A model generated the notes under the pieces. The model ran no database searches. It saw only the letters and a list, made by a program, of their open reading frames with translations, and was not told the DNA's origin. A DNA stretch of 43,214 bases from ZC4RG42 sp036676355. Lineage in GTDB: Bacteria > Pseudomonadota > Gammaproteobacteria > Burkholderiales > SG8-39. Positions 24,160-32,249 of this stretch are shown here, piece by piece. Every line of letters begins with the position of its first letter. Within the stretch, counting starts at the first letter, position 1. The DNA lies in NCBI GenBank assembly GCA_036676355.1, contig JAKFDA010000079.1, forward strand, positions 1-43,214, written 5' to 3'. The position numbers were made by a program, and so were the translations under genes.

Positions 24160-24894
24160 TCAGGGGAGGCGCTGCAGCTCGAACGCTTCGGCATAGGGGA
24201 ACGGTGCGCCGGCGCCGGCGGCGCAGCCCCGGTTCAAGCACAGCACGCGCTCGTCGAAGCCCTGTTTGCGCGCATTCAGGTTGCGCGTCTGCTGCGAGCC
24301 GTGGAAGCGCAACAGTTCGGCCTTCCATCGCGCCGCCTCTTCATCGAATCCGGTGTATGCATCGGTTCGCATCCCGATCGTCTTGGCGTCGCGATTGAGG
24401 AAGGCCCAGACCGGCAAGCGTTCCGCTTGCACGATGGTTTTGAAAGTTTCGTACACCCGTCGATGCGTACGGTTGCTGTCGTTGCCATGCGGCATAAACG
24501 CCAGTTGAGGAACGCGCGCGCGCAGGTAGTCCCGCAGTCGTTCATCGTCCGCCGCATCGTCGTCGCGCTGCCAGAGACGCAGGAAGCTGAGACGCTCGGC
24601 GGTGAGACCGAAGAACGTGCAGCTCGCCCGTTGTTCCGCTTCGCGCATGGCGGCTTTTTCCGTGTCGGTCGTCACACCGTTGTAGCCATCTTCCACGCCG
24701 CTCGTTCCGCTTGTGAGAACGGCCACGTCGATGTGATGGCCTGCCGTGTGCAGCATGCGCATGGTCACGCCGATAGCGTCGAAATCGTCCGGATGCGGCG
24801 CGAGCACCGCAATCCGCAGCGGGGCGGGAAGGGACAGTCCGGACAAAGGCAGGGGACGCGGCCCGCTCAATATTTCATCGATCCGCTGCTGCAT
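24160..24894 (-). CDS. PIG-L family deacetylase
   Basis: A 244-residue zinc hydrolase of the PIG-L/LmbE family, which removes acetyl groups from N-acetylglucosamine-type substrates. The metal motif AxHPDD is at residues 32-37 (APHPDD), and a second conserved region is MPHGNDSNRTHRRVYE near residue 160. The start ATG 24894 has GAGGAAG just upstream; the frame extends far beyond but without conserved residues. It precedes the GNAT gene on the same strand, so a deacetylase followed by an acyltransferase may work on the same sugar. That pairing is an inference. Confidence 0.88.
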   Translation of the reverse strand: MQQRIDEILSGPRPLPLSGLSLPAPLRIAVLAPHPDDFDAIGVTMRMLHTAGHHIDVAVLTSGTSGVEDGYNGVTTDTEKAAMREAEQRASCTFFGLTAERLSFLRLWQRDDDAADDERLRDYLRARVPQLAFMPHGNDSNRTHRRVYETFKTIVQAERLPVWAFLNRDAKTIGMRTDAYTGFDEEAARWKAELLRFHGSQQTRNLNARKQGFDERVLCLNRGCAAGAGAPFPYAEAFELQRLP

Positions 24895-25059
24895 GGCTTC
24901 CTCGATATAGGGTCGTGATGGTACAGCGGTCAGGATTGTTGCATGCACGTGCACGCTCGAAGCTGCCCCTCTTCCGTGATGCTTGATATACGTCAGCCGT
25001 GCACAGCGGATGCGCGAGCAAGGCACACCGCGCGAGAGCATGCCGAGTTCATGCAGGAT

Positions 25060-25145
25060 CGCGTGTCGCGCTGGCGCTGATCGGCACGGTGCTGTTTGTT
25101 TACTCGCTGGCGCGTTTCCGCAAGACCATCGGCGCGACGGCCTGA
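25060..25145 (+). pseudogene. Possible C-terminal remnant of an ABC-2 type permease
   Basis: Plus-strand codons read ALIGTVLFVYSLARFRKTIG then ATA and a stop at 25145. One hydrophobic segment followed by a basic RFRK tail is what ABC-2 export permeases end with. No start or earlier part of such a gene is seen upstream. The match is from memory of the family and short, so the call is tentative. Confidence 0.35.
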
Positions 25146-25163
25146 CCACGCGATGCTGCGACG

Positions 25164-25577
25164 CTATGTTGTATGGCGGCCGCGAAAGGTCCACAGCGCA
25201 TTGGCACCGAAATGCCACAGCAGCAGCACGGCAGTCGTCGCGATCTGGGCGATGACGTAATGAATGCCCAAGCGGTAGGTGAGCAGGCTCATCAAAATGC
25301 CATTACCGACGAGACCCACGCCGGCCACCGCGAAAAAACGCGGCAGCGCTTCGCCGTGCGCGCGTTGCGAACGGAAGACCAGTTTTCGATTGAGCGTGTA
25401 GTTGATCAGTGCGCCGACGATAAACCCTCCCACCGAAGCGGTGACGACTTCGACTGCAAGGATCTCGACCAGCGTCAGCAGCACGGTGTAGTGCCCGATC
25501 GTGCCGACCGCTCCGACCAGCGTGAAGCCGATGAAGCGCTTCAACACGCTGCGGAGCGTGTCCGCCGCAAACATCAC
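25164..25577 (-). CDS. GtrA family membrane protein
   Basis: A 137-residue protein with four membrane segments (for example FTLVGAVGTIGHYTVLLTLV and ASVGGFIVGALINYTLN). The conserved GtrA features NYTLNRKLVFRS and LWHFGANALWTFRGR are present. GtrA proteins are thought to flip lipid-linked sugars made by a partner GtrB-type glycosyltransferase. Such a GT2 enzyme lies two genes upstream at 27226-28278. It overlaps the GT39-like gene by four bases, indicating a single operon. Confidence 0.9.
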   Translation of the reverse strand: MMFAADTLRSVLKRFIGFTLVGAVGTIGHYTVLLTLVEILAVEVVTASVGGFIVGALINYTLNRKLVFRSQRAHGEALPRFFAVAGVGLVGNGILMSLLTYRLGIHYVIAQIATTAVLLLWHFGANALWTFRGRHTT

Positions 25578-27229
25578 TTCGGCGTCCGATCCGCGCCGCG
25601 CAGATCGCGCCGGTCACGTACGATCGCCAGCGGCAGGCCCATGCGGCTGACGGTGGCGATGATCGGGCCCTTCATCGCGTTCTCGCAACCCTGGTACAGC
25701 GCGGTGATGAAAAAATCCGCGCGGTGCCAATCGCGCGTGACGCGGAATCTTTCGTTGAGATAGGCGTCTCCCTGGATCGGCTCCGCGCATACCGCGACCT
25801 CGTAAGTCACGCGTGGGCGGTTTTCCTGCGCGACGTAAGCATTGAGCCGCAGTGAAGCTTCGCGCAGGCTGCTCGACCAGTAATCGACTTCCCAGCGTTC
25901 GACCGCATGCGCCATCCCGCCCGCCACCAGCCGGTTGTAATAAACGTATTCATACGGATGCAGGCGCGTCATTGTGATCATCGGGTCGAGCGCGAGGATG
26001 CCGCACAGGGCGAGCGTCAGCGCGCCGACGATGCGCGGCGTGCGTGCGCGAATCAACCGCCAGCTCAGGCACAGACCGATTGCGGAAAGGACGGCAAGCG
26101 GCGGCACGATGAAGAGGAAATGGCGGATGCCGTTATAAAGCGCCGGCACCGTGATCAGGGTGAAGGCAAGCGGGAACACGACCGCGAGCAGCAAAGGCAG
26201 CAGCGCAATGAAGCGACTCTGTGTTGCCGGCGTGCGATTGAAACGCAGCGCAGCCCGCGCGCCGAACAGCGTTGCGGCCAATACGCCGAGCAGCAGCAGT
26301 TCCGGCAGCCGCACGAGCAGGTAGTACGACAGGTAATAACCCGGGACATCCCCCATCCGGTAGGTCCGGCCGTCGAGGATGGTATGGAGCGGAAAGTCGA
26401 AGTGCGAAAAGGTCGAGGCCGCCGCGTAGAGGTTGCCGGGCGCCATCACCGACCACGGCCACAGTGCCGCCATCAGGACGAAAGCGATCAAGCCCGCCGG
26501 AATCAGCGACAACGCGCTGCGCCCGAGAAAACGCGCGCGCTCGGCCCATGTGTTGCCGCAAATCATCGCCGCGACGACGCAGGTCAGGAGCAAATAGAAC
26601 ACGGCGAACACCGCGCCGACACGCAGGCCCATGGCGCAGCCGACGGCGATGCCGAGCCTGGCGACGAGCGCAAGCGGCGGCGCGGGCAGTCGCTCGGCTA
26701 CGCGCGTGGTGTAGTAGAGCGCCCAGGTCATGCAGGCGGCGAACGGCACGTCCTTGGTGTGCGTGAACATCGCGCCCAGCCACGCGCCGGTCAGCGTCAG
26801 CAACATCAACGTCGCGAAAGCGGCGCGCTCGCCGCCAAGATGTCGCGCCAGGCGCCAGGCGCCCGTCATGCCGGCGAGACCGAACAGACCCGACAGCAGA
26901 TGACGCAATTCCCATACGTCTGCCGTATGGAAGACGCGCTCGAACGACGCCGCGATCAGATCGAACAGGCCGCCGTAGAGGTAGAGGTTTTTGTAGGAGA
27001 AGGCGGACAGATCGTTGAAGCCGGACAGATAGAAATCCAGCAGCAACTGACCGTAACGATGCTGCACTTCCTCGTCATTGCTGAGGCCGTAGTGCGGAAA
27101 ACTCAGGAAGACGAATGCGGTCAGCAGCGCGAACAGCAGCACCGACATGCGCCACGACAGCGATGCGGAGCGCCATGCGGTCAGCGCGCTTAAGGGGTGT
27201 GGCGGCAAGAACGGTGCGCTGCGGCTCAT
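25574..27229 (-). CDS. Polytopic glycosyltransferase (GT39/PMT-like) membrane protein
   Basis: A 551-residue protein with about ten membrane helices. After the first helix comes NDEEVQHRYG, with the acidic pair expected in the first outside loop of GT-C enzymes. A second loop motif is MFTHTKDVPFA near residue 165. The C-terminus is soluble. GT-C enzymes use lipid-linked sugars from the partner GT2/GtrA pair to glycosylate an acceptor on the outer face of the membrane. The start ATG 27229 overlaps the GT2 stop by four bases. The longer open frame upstream reads through GT2 in another frame and is not real. Confidence 0.75.
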   Translation of the reverse strand: MSRSAPFLPPHPLSALTAWRSASLSWRMSVLLFALLTAFVFLSFPHYGLSNDEEVQHRYGQLLLDFYLSGFNDLSAFSYKNLYLYGGLFDLIAASFERVFHTADVWELRHLLSGLFGLAGMTGAWRLARHLGGERAAFATLMLLTLTGAWLGAMFTHTKDVPFAACMTWALYYTTRVAERLPAPPLALVARLGIAVGCAMGLRVGAVFAVFYLLLTCVVAAMICGNTWAERARFLGRSALSLIPAGLIAFVLMAALWPWSVMAPGNLYAAASTFSHFDFPLHTILDGRTYRMGDVPGYYLSYYLLVRLPELLLLGVLAATLFGARAALRFNRTPATQSRFIALLPLLLAVVFPLAFTLITVPALYNGIRHFLFIVPPLAVLSAIGLCLSWRLIRARTPRIVGALTLALCGILALDPMITMTRLHPYEYVYYNRLVAGGMAHAVERWEVDYWSSSLREASLRLNAYVAQENRPRVTYEVAVCAEPIQGDAYLNERFRVTRDWHRADFFITALYQGCENAMKGPIIATVSRMGLPLAIVRDRRDLRGADRTPK

Positions 27230-28278
27230 GGTGACTTGTGCTCGTCGAAGCCCAGCTTTTCGGCGACAAGGTACTGTGGCCGGCCTTTCACTTCGGTATA
27301 AATGCGTCCGACATATTCGCCGATCACGCCCAGACTGATGAGTTGAATGCCGGAAAGGAATAGTGTGGCGACCATGATCGAAGCGTAGCCCGGGACATCG
27401 ATACCCCAGATGATTGTGCGCAGCACCAGCCAGCCGCCGTACGCCATCGACATCAGCGCCATGGTCAGGCCGAGCACCGACCAGACGCGCAGCGGTATCG
27501 TGCTGAACGAGGTGAGGCCGTCGATCGCGTAACCCAGCAGCCGCATGAACGACCAGTTCGAGCTGCCACCGGCGCGCATCTCCGGTTCGAAATCCACATA
27601 CGCCTGGCGGAAGCCGATCCAGCTCGTGATGCCCTTCATGAAGCGGGTGCGCTCGGGGAAGGAATTGATCGCGTTCACGACCGCGCGGTCCAGCAAACGG
27701 AAGTCGCCGGCGCCTTCGGGTAGTTCCACTTCTGAAATGCGCCGGAAGAGGCCGTAGAATGCGCGCGAAAATTGTCTGCGCAGCCACGGGTCGGTGGCGC
27801 GAGAGCGTCGCACCGCGGTCACCATGGCCGCGCCGCGATGCCAGGCGCGTATCATTTCCGCAATCAGTTCGGGCGGGTGCTGGAGATCGCCGTCCATGAG
27901 TACGACGACGTCGCCGGAGGCCGTGCGCAAGCCCGCCGCCATTGCCGCTTCCTTACCGAAATTGCGGGCGAAACGCAGCGCCTTGATGCTTGGATCGCGC
28001 GCGCGCAGCGCGGCGACGAGTTCGAAGGTCGCGTCGCTGCTGCCGTCGTCGATGAAGACGATTTCGCGTCGGCCGATCGGCAGCGCGGCGAGCACGGCGT
28101 CGAGACGCTGATGCAGGCGTTGCAGCGATGCGCTCTCGTTGTAAAGAGGAATGACCACCGACAGGGCGGGAGCCGGTGCTGCAGTGTTCGCCGAAGTTGT
28201 CTCGGCAAGGTCCGCTGGATGGGACAAGATGTTCAGGCCGCGTAGGTGCGAGGCGCGGATTTTACGCGTGCACCTCAT
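27226..28278 (-). CDS. Glycosyltransferase family 2 (GtrB/DPM1-like)
   Basis: A GT-A enzyme that transfers a sugar from a nucleotide sugar to polyprenyl phosphate. Motifs are VVIPLYNESASL near residue 41, IDDGSSDATFE near residue 75, the DxD-type LMDGDLQHPPEL near residue 126, and RRQFSRAFYG near residue 167. Two C-terminal membrane helices (VWSVLGLTMALMSMAYGGWL and ASIMVATLFLSGIQLISLGV) fit the GtrB class. The first ATG (28278) lies only 17 bases from the divergent hpnK-like start. A later start, such as TTG 28227, is possible since residues 1-35 are not conserved. Confidence 0.9.
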   Translation of the reverse strand: MRCTRKIRASHLRGLNILSHPADLAETTSANTAAPAPALSVVIPLYNESASLQRLHQRLDAVLAALPIGRREIVFIDDGSSDATFELVAALRARDPSIKALRFARNFGKEAAMAAGLRTASGDVVVLMDGDLQHPPELIAEMIRAWHRGAAMVTAVRRSRATDPWLRRQFSRAFYGLFRRISEVELPEGAGDFRLLDRAVVNAINSFPERTRFMKGITSWIGFRQAYVDFEPEMRAGGSSNWSFMRLLGYAIDGLTSFSTIPLRVWSVLGLTMALMSMAYGGWLVLRTIIWGIDVPGYASIMVATLFLSGIQLISLGVIGEYVGRIYTEVKGRPQYLVAEKLGFDEHKSP

Positions 28279-28295
28279 TTTGTGTGGAAATACGG

Positions 28296-29147
28296 ATGCA
28301 ACGGATTGTTGTTTTATGTGCGGATGACTATGGTCTCGCGGGTGGCGTCTGTACCGCGATCGAGTCGCTCATCGTGGCGGGACGATTGAGCGCCACCGGC
28401 TGCATGACCGGCCTGCCGGCATGGCGCAGCCATGGTCCGGAGCTTAAATCCATCGTCCGGTCGCATCCGGTCGACGTCGGCCTGCACTTGACCCTCACGG
28501 ATCAGCCGCCGCTTGCCCGCCTGCCGCGACTTGCCGACGGCGGGCGCCTGCCCTCCATCGCACAGCTCGTGCCCGCCGCCTTGGCCCGGCGCTTGCCGCG
28601 GGCGGACGTCGCGAGCGAAATCCGCGCGCAACTCGATGCGTTCGAGGACGTCTGGAACGCGCCGCCCGATTTCATCGACGGCCATCAACACGTTCACCTG
28701 CTCCCCACGGTGCACGAAGCGCTGCTGAACGAACTGGCGCGGCGCTATCGGACCGGGGCGGTGTATCTGCGGAACTGCGTCGAACCTTCGCGGCGCTGCA
28801 TCGCCCGCGGCATCGCGGTGCCGAAGGCGTTGTTTCTCAGCCTGCTGGGGCGTGCGCTGGCACGCTGCGCGGCGGCGGCCGGCGTTCCCATGAACGAAGG
28901 TTTTTCCGGGCTGCACGATTTCACCGGGCGGCAGAATTTTCGCGAACTGATGCAGCGTTTCCTCTCCGGCCTGGGACCGTTGCCGTTGATCCATGTTCAT
29001 CCCGGCACGGTGGACGATGAATTACGCGCCTGCGATACGCTCACTTCGCCGCGTGAAGTCGAGCGCGACTATCTCGGCGCGGATGCATTTCTTGAAGACC
29101 TCGACGCGGCCGGCGTGCGGCTCGGACGTTTTCACGAATTTGGTTAG
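28296..29147 (+). CDS. ChbG/HpnK family deacetylase
   Basis: A 283-residue YdjC-fold deacetylase acting on acetylated sugars. Metal ligands are recognisable as D10/D11 in LCADDYG, H64 in VGLHLTLT and the HxH pair H132/H134 in DGHQHVHLLP. The conserved LIHVHPGTVDDE lies near residue 232. The HpnK branch is found in hopanoid and glycolipid loci. The surrounding GT2, GtrA and PIG-L genes support a lipid-linked sugar. ATG 28296 has only a weak ribosome-binding site, but no better start is seen. Confidence 0.85.
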   Translation: MQRIVVLCADDYGLAGGVCTAIESLIVAGRLSATGCMTGLPAWRSHGPELKSIVRSHPVDVGLHLTLTDQPPLARLPRLADGGRLPSIAQLVPAALARRLPRADVASEIRAQLDAFEDVWNAPPDFIDGHQHVHLLPTVHEALLNELARRYRTGAVYLRNCVEPSRRCIARGIAVPKALFLSLLGRALARCAAAAGVPMNEGFSGLHDFTGRQNFRELMQRFLSGLGPLPLIHVHPGTVDDELRACDTLTSPREVERDYLGADAFLEDLDAAGVRLGRFHEFG

Positions 29148-29220
29148 GGTTAGGATGTGCGTGCCGCGCACACCCATTGCCTCCTCACTCGATTACAAGC
29201 AACTCAAAAGGAAAGCGGAA

Positions 29221-29745
29221 ATGAAGATCAAATTGACCGGACTGGCCATCGCGCTTGCCGTCGCCCTGGTTCCGGCCCAAGCCGCGCTGGCCGAGCCGTT
29301 CGCGCCGTACGGCACCGCCAAGGTCGATATGCATGACATGCCGGTGACGGACACCGTATTCGACGTCAACTACGAAGATCCCAAGCAGTTGAATATCCTT
29401 TACCACTTCATCAAGAACACGCAGAAGGAAACGAAGGGCAAGGTGGTCGTCGTCACGCACGGTCCGGAACTGCGTGCGTTCGCCAAGGAGAACTACGAGA
29501 AATACCAGAGCATCATCGATAACCTCGCCGACTTGGCGAAAGACGGGGTGGAATTCAAGATGTGCAACAACGCGATGAAGGCGGCCGGCTACAAGGCGGA
29601 GGACATGCACGGTTTCATCACCGTCGTACCGGCCGGTTTCCCCGAACTCGCCTACTGGCAGGGGAAGGGCTACAAGTACATCAATCCGTTGCCGCTTTCC
29701 GTGCGGGACGTTCGCTATATCGATCAGCCCCAACTGAAGAGATAG
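29221..29745 (+). CDS. Exported DsrE/DsrF-like protein
   Basis: A 174-residue protein with a clear signal peptide (KLTGLAIALAVALVPAQAAL, cleaved near residue 24) and a DsrE-type alpha/beta domain. The KVVVVTHGPELRAF strand and the conserved cysteine C122 in FKMCNNAMKA are typical of the family. Cytosolic members relay sulfur. Periplasmic members with one cysteine are found in sulfur-oxidising bacteria, but their role is not settled. GGAAAGCGGAA lies just before the ATG. It could be linked to sulfide oxidation by the SQR at 36111, but the two are not adjacent. Confidence 0.8.
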   Translation: MKIKLTGLAIALAVALVPAQAALAEPFAPYGTAKVDMHDMPVTDTVFDVNYEDPKQLNILYHFIKNTQKETKGKVVVVTHGPELRAFAKENYEKYQSIIDNLADLAKDGVEFKMCNNAMKAAGYKAEDMHGFITVVPAGFPELAYWQGKGYKYINPLPLSVRDVRYIDQPQLKR

Positions 29746-29945
29746 CAGGCCAGTCGCTCGTTCCTAGAAGCCAGCGAGGAAAACCTCCGAGTTGTGCAAG
29801 CACGCATCAAAGTGCTCTTTACCCGGCGTCGCTCGTCCAACAGCTGCGCAGTAAAGGGCCGCTAATTTTGCTGATGTTGACATTAATTCCGTTTATTGGA
29901 TACTCGCCTAAGCCGTATCCGTCGATGCCAATAAAAGGGGATGTC

Positions 29946-31259
29946 ATGTCGAACGATTTGCAGATCGGATCTGAAGACTTCGCGCTTTCCAAAGTTGGTG
30001 AAGGTGCGCGTATGAGCTGGTTCGATATCAGCCTGCTCTATGCTGGTTTTGTCATCATCCCTACAGCCTTGATGATCGGGGTGATGCTCGCGATTCATTT
30101 TCCCTTCTGGCAGGCGTTCTGGATCCTCATGGGCGGCACCGCGATCGTGGTCGCGAACGCGATCCTGATGGGATATATCGGCTACCGAGAGCGCACGTCG
30201 TTCGCTCTTACCACCCGTTTCGCTTTTGGTGATCAGGGCAGTCGTCTCCCTTCCGGTTTGCTCATCATCACCTCACAAGGGTGGTGGATCATCCAACTCC
30301 TTTTGCTGATGTCATTCTGGCCGGATCTCGAGTTCTGGAAGAGTGCCGCGCTGCTGATCTTCAGCGGCATCCTGATGACCGTCACATCGAGGACCGGGCT
30401 CGAAAACGGCATGAAGTGGTTGAACCGCATCGCCATTCCGGCGTTGTTGCTGCTCTTTGCCGTATCCATTTTTCGCGCCGTGAACGTGGGGGGCGGCTGG
30501 GATGCGGTCGTTGCAGTGCCGCCGAGTAAGCCGGGTGAACTCGGAGTGATCGCGGCGATGATCATGGTTGCTGCGCTATGGATTAACGGTTCGACGCTGT
30601 TTCCGGACGTCTCCCGCTATGCCAAAAGCGGAGGTGCCGTGATCTCTGGCGCTGCGATTGCATTTTTTATCGGCCTATTCGGCCTCGGAATGATGGGACT
30701 GGTTTTTTACAACAGCCTGGGTGTGGAGGATTTCGGGCCGGCCTTCGACAAAGTGGGTCTCATGGCTTTTGCCTTCATCGTCGTCTTCGTGCAAATCTGG
30801 ACAACCAACCAGAACCAGATGTATTCGAGCAGCCTCGCGATGTCGAATGCGTTCCGGATGAAGCGCACCAAGTGCGAAAGCATTCTCCTGGTTATTTCGC
30901 TGATCATCACAGTTTCGCTTTCCGTCTACTCCTTTCAAGAGGTCTTCACCGGATTTTTGATTTTCCTCGGACTATTCCTGACACCCGTGCCTGGCATCGT
31001 GTTCGCACATTACTATGTGATCAAGCGCATGCGGGTTCCTGACCGTCTCGAAGATTTGCCTGCGGTGAACAAACTCGCACTGGTGACTTACGCGGCGACG
31101 GTCACGATGAACGTGATTCTGTGGGCAACAGTCACCGAGAACGCCCCGATCGGCTTGATCACTCTGAATCCGCTGACCGCTTGCATCATTCACCTCGTAC
31201 TGAATGCGACGGTCGGCAAGGCGAGAATGTTCCAGCTTTCAACGTCGAACGTGAAATGA
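29946..31259 (+). CDS. NCS1 family purine/cytosine/hydroxymethylpyrimidine permease
   Basis: A 437-residue inner-membrane transporter with about twelve helices. Conserved NCS1 features are GARMSWFDISLLYAGFVI near residue 20, GSRLPSGLLIITSQGWW near residue 98, and LFPDVSRYAKSGG near residue 218. It imports a nucleobase or allantoin-like substrate with protons or sodium. ATG 29946 follows AAGGGGA. The gene and the next one look more AT-rich than their surroundings, suggesting a separate origin. It is followed by a ridA gene, a pairing seen in pyrimidine or purine use clusters. Confidence 0.85.
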   Translation: MSNDLQIGSEDFALSKVGEGARMSWFDISLLYAGFVIIPTALMIGVMLAIHFPFWQAFWILMGGTAIVVANAILMGYIGYRERTSFALTTRFAFGDQGSRLPSGLLIITSQGWWIIQLLLLMSFWPDLEFWKSAALLIFSGILMTVTSRTGLENGMKWLNRIAIPALLLLFAVSIFRAVNVGGGWDAVVAVPPSKPGELGVIAAMIMVAALWINGSTLFPDVSRYAKSGGAVISGAAIAFFIGLFGLGMMGLVFYNSLGVEDFGPAFDKVGLMAFAFIVVFVQIWTTNQNQMYSSSLAMSNAFRMKRTKCESILLVISLIITVSLSVYSFQEVFTGFLIFLGLFLTPVPGIVFAHYYVIKRMRVPDRLEDLPAVNKLALVTYAATVTMNVILWATVTENAPIGLITLNPLTACIIHLVLNATVGKARMFQLSTSNVK

Positions 31260-31350
31260 ACGATGACGTGGAATCAACCGGGGCATATCGCCATTTCGGG
31301 ATATATGCTGGGGGGCGATCCTTTGCACGTTTTCTAAGGGAGTCAAGCCA

Positions 31351-31746
31351 ATGAGCTTACCTATTCACCACATGATCGAGCGCGCCCCACAGGCGGTGGC
31401 TCCGTTCTCTCACGCAGTCGAGGCCGACGGCTGGGTGTTTATCACGGGGCAAATGCCAACGATTCCAGGCCATCCGGATGCGCCATTGCCGGATGGGATC
31501 GAAGCACAGACAGCGCGCGTGATGGACAACTTGAAAATTGTGCTTGAAGGGGTCGGCCTGTCACTTGAAAACGTCACTTTTGTGCGCGTGTATCTGACCG
31601 AGTTCTATCGCGACTACGCGGCGATGAATGAGGTCTATCGTAGTTATTTCGCCGCAGGCAAGCTGCCTAGCAGGACTTGCGTTGGCGTGACCGGGTTGGC
31701 GGTTCATGCACTGGTGGAAATCGACTTGATCGCCAGGCGCCCGTAA
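31351..31746 (+). CDS. RidA/YjgF family enamine or imine deaminase
   Basis: A 131-residue RidA-family protein, which hydrolyses reactive enamine/imine intermediates as a trimer in the cytosol. Conserved segments are the N-terminal PFSHAVEADGWVFITGQMP, the central MDNLKIVLEGVGLSLENV, and LPSRTCVGVTGLA. The catalytic Arg of true RidA proteins corresponds to R108 in SRTCVGV. AAGGGAG lies nine bases before the ATG. It follows the NCS1 permease by 91 bases and ends at a good terminator, so both may form one transcript. Confidence 0.9.
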   Translation: MSLPIHHMIERAPQAVAPFSHAVEADGWVFITGQMPTIPGHPDAPLPDGIEAQTARVMDNLKIVLEGVGLSLENVTFVRVYLTEFYRDYAAMNEVYRSYFAAGKLPSRTCVGVTGLAVHALVEIDLIARRP

Positions 31747-31818
31747 CTGATCGACACCTCGAGCCGAGGAAAATGATGCGAAGCCGACGCGTAAAAGTTC
31801 GGCTAGCCGGTGTTTAAC

Positions 31819-31846
31819 AAATGCCCCATAAATGGGGCATTTTTTT
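31819..31846 (+). terminator. Rho-independent terminator after ridA
   Basis: AAATGCCCC (31819-31827) pairs with GGGGCATTT (31834-31842) around a 6-base AT loop, followed by a run of seven Ts ending at 31846. This is a standard intrinsic terminator about 70 bases after the RidA stop. Confidence 0.93.
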
Positions 31847-31939
31847 AAAGCACCCAATAGCTGCCCACGAGCGGGCAGACGAATAAGCCCCGTGTTCAGG
31901 TGCGATGCGTTTGACGCATAAGATCGCCCATCCGGATCG

Positions 31940-32249
31940 AGTCGCGTGCTGCGCGCGATTCAGTATTCGTATGCGGTTATGCATTGCGGTATCCGCGTAC
32001 GATTGTTGCTGGACGACAACAACACGTGGGGTCTCGACGAGACGCTTGCCGCGCTGGACGCGCATCCGAACATCGAAGTGCGCCTGTGAATCGTTTTCGT
32101 TTGCCATTCTCCAACTGCGCTCGCTCGGTTATCGGCCTGCGGTCGGGAAGGGGAAGTCGTGAGACATGAAACGGAACCGGGGACGAAATGCTGGGCAACG
32201 TACAAGTATCTTGCTCATGTCGCTATTGCTGATTGAATGGCGTTTGTGA
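31940..32249 (+). pseudogene. Remnant of a phospholipase D/cardiolipin synthase (ClsC-like) gene
   Basis: Codons up to the stop at 32089 read GIRVRLLLDDNNTWGLDETL and AALDAHPNIEVRL, characteristic of the first half of PLD-family cardiolipin synthases. At 32165-32200 another frame gives ETEPGTKCW. At 32202-32249 a third gives TSILLMSLLLIEWRL and a stop, equivalent to the family's C-terminal end (TEPGT...LLSLLPIEWLL). The catalytic HKD motifs in between are gone and frames shift. So this is an internally deleted, dead gene. Its tail overlaps the start of the calcium ATPase gene. Confidence 0.7.

Noticed and set aside
25907..27193. Plus-strand frame of 428 codons opposite the GT39-like gene
   Set aside because: Composition is almost only Arg, Gln, Glu, His and Ala, with no domain. 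It is a shadow of the real minus-strand membrane protein.
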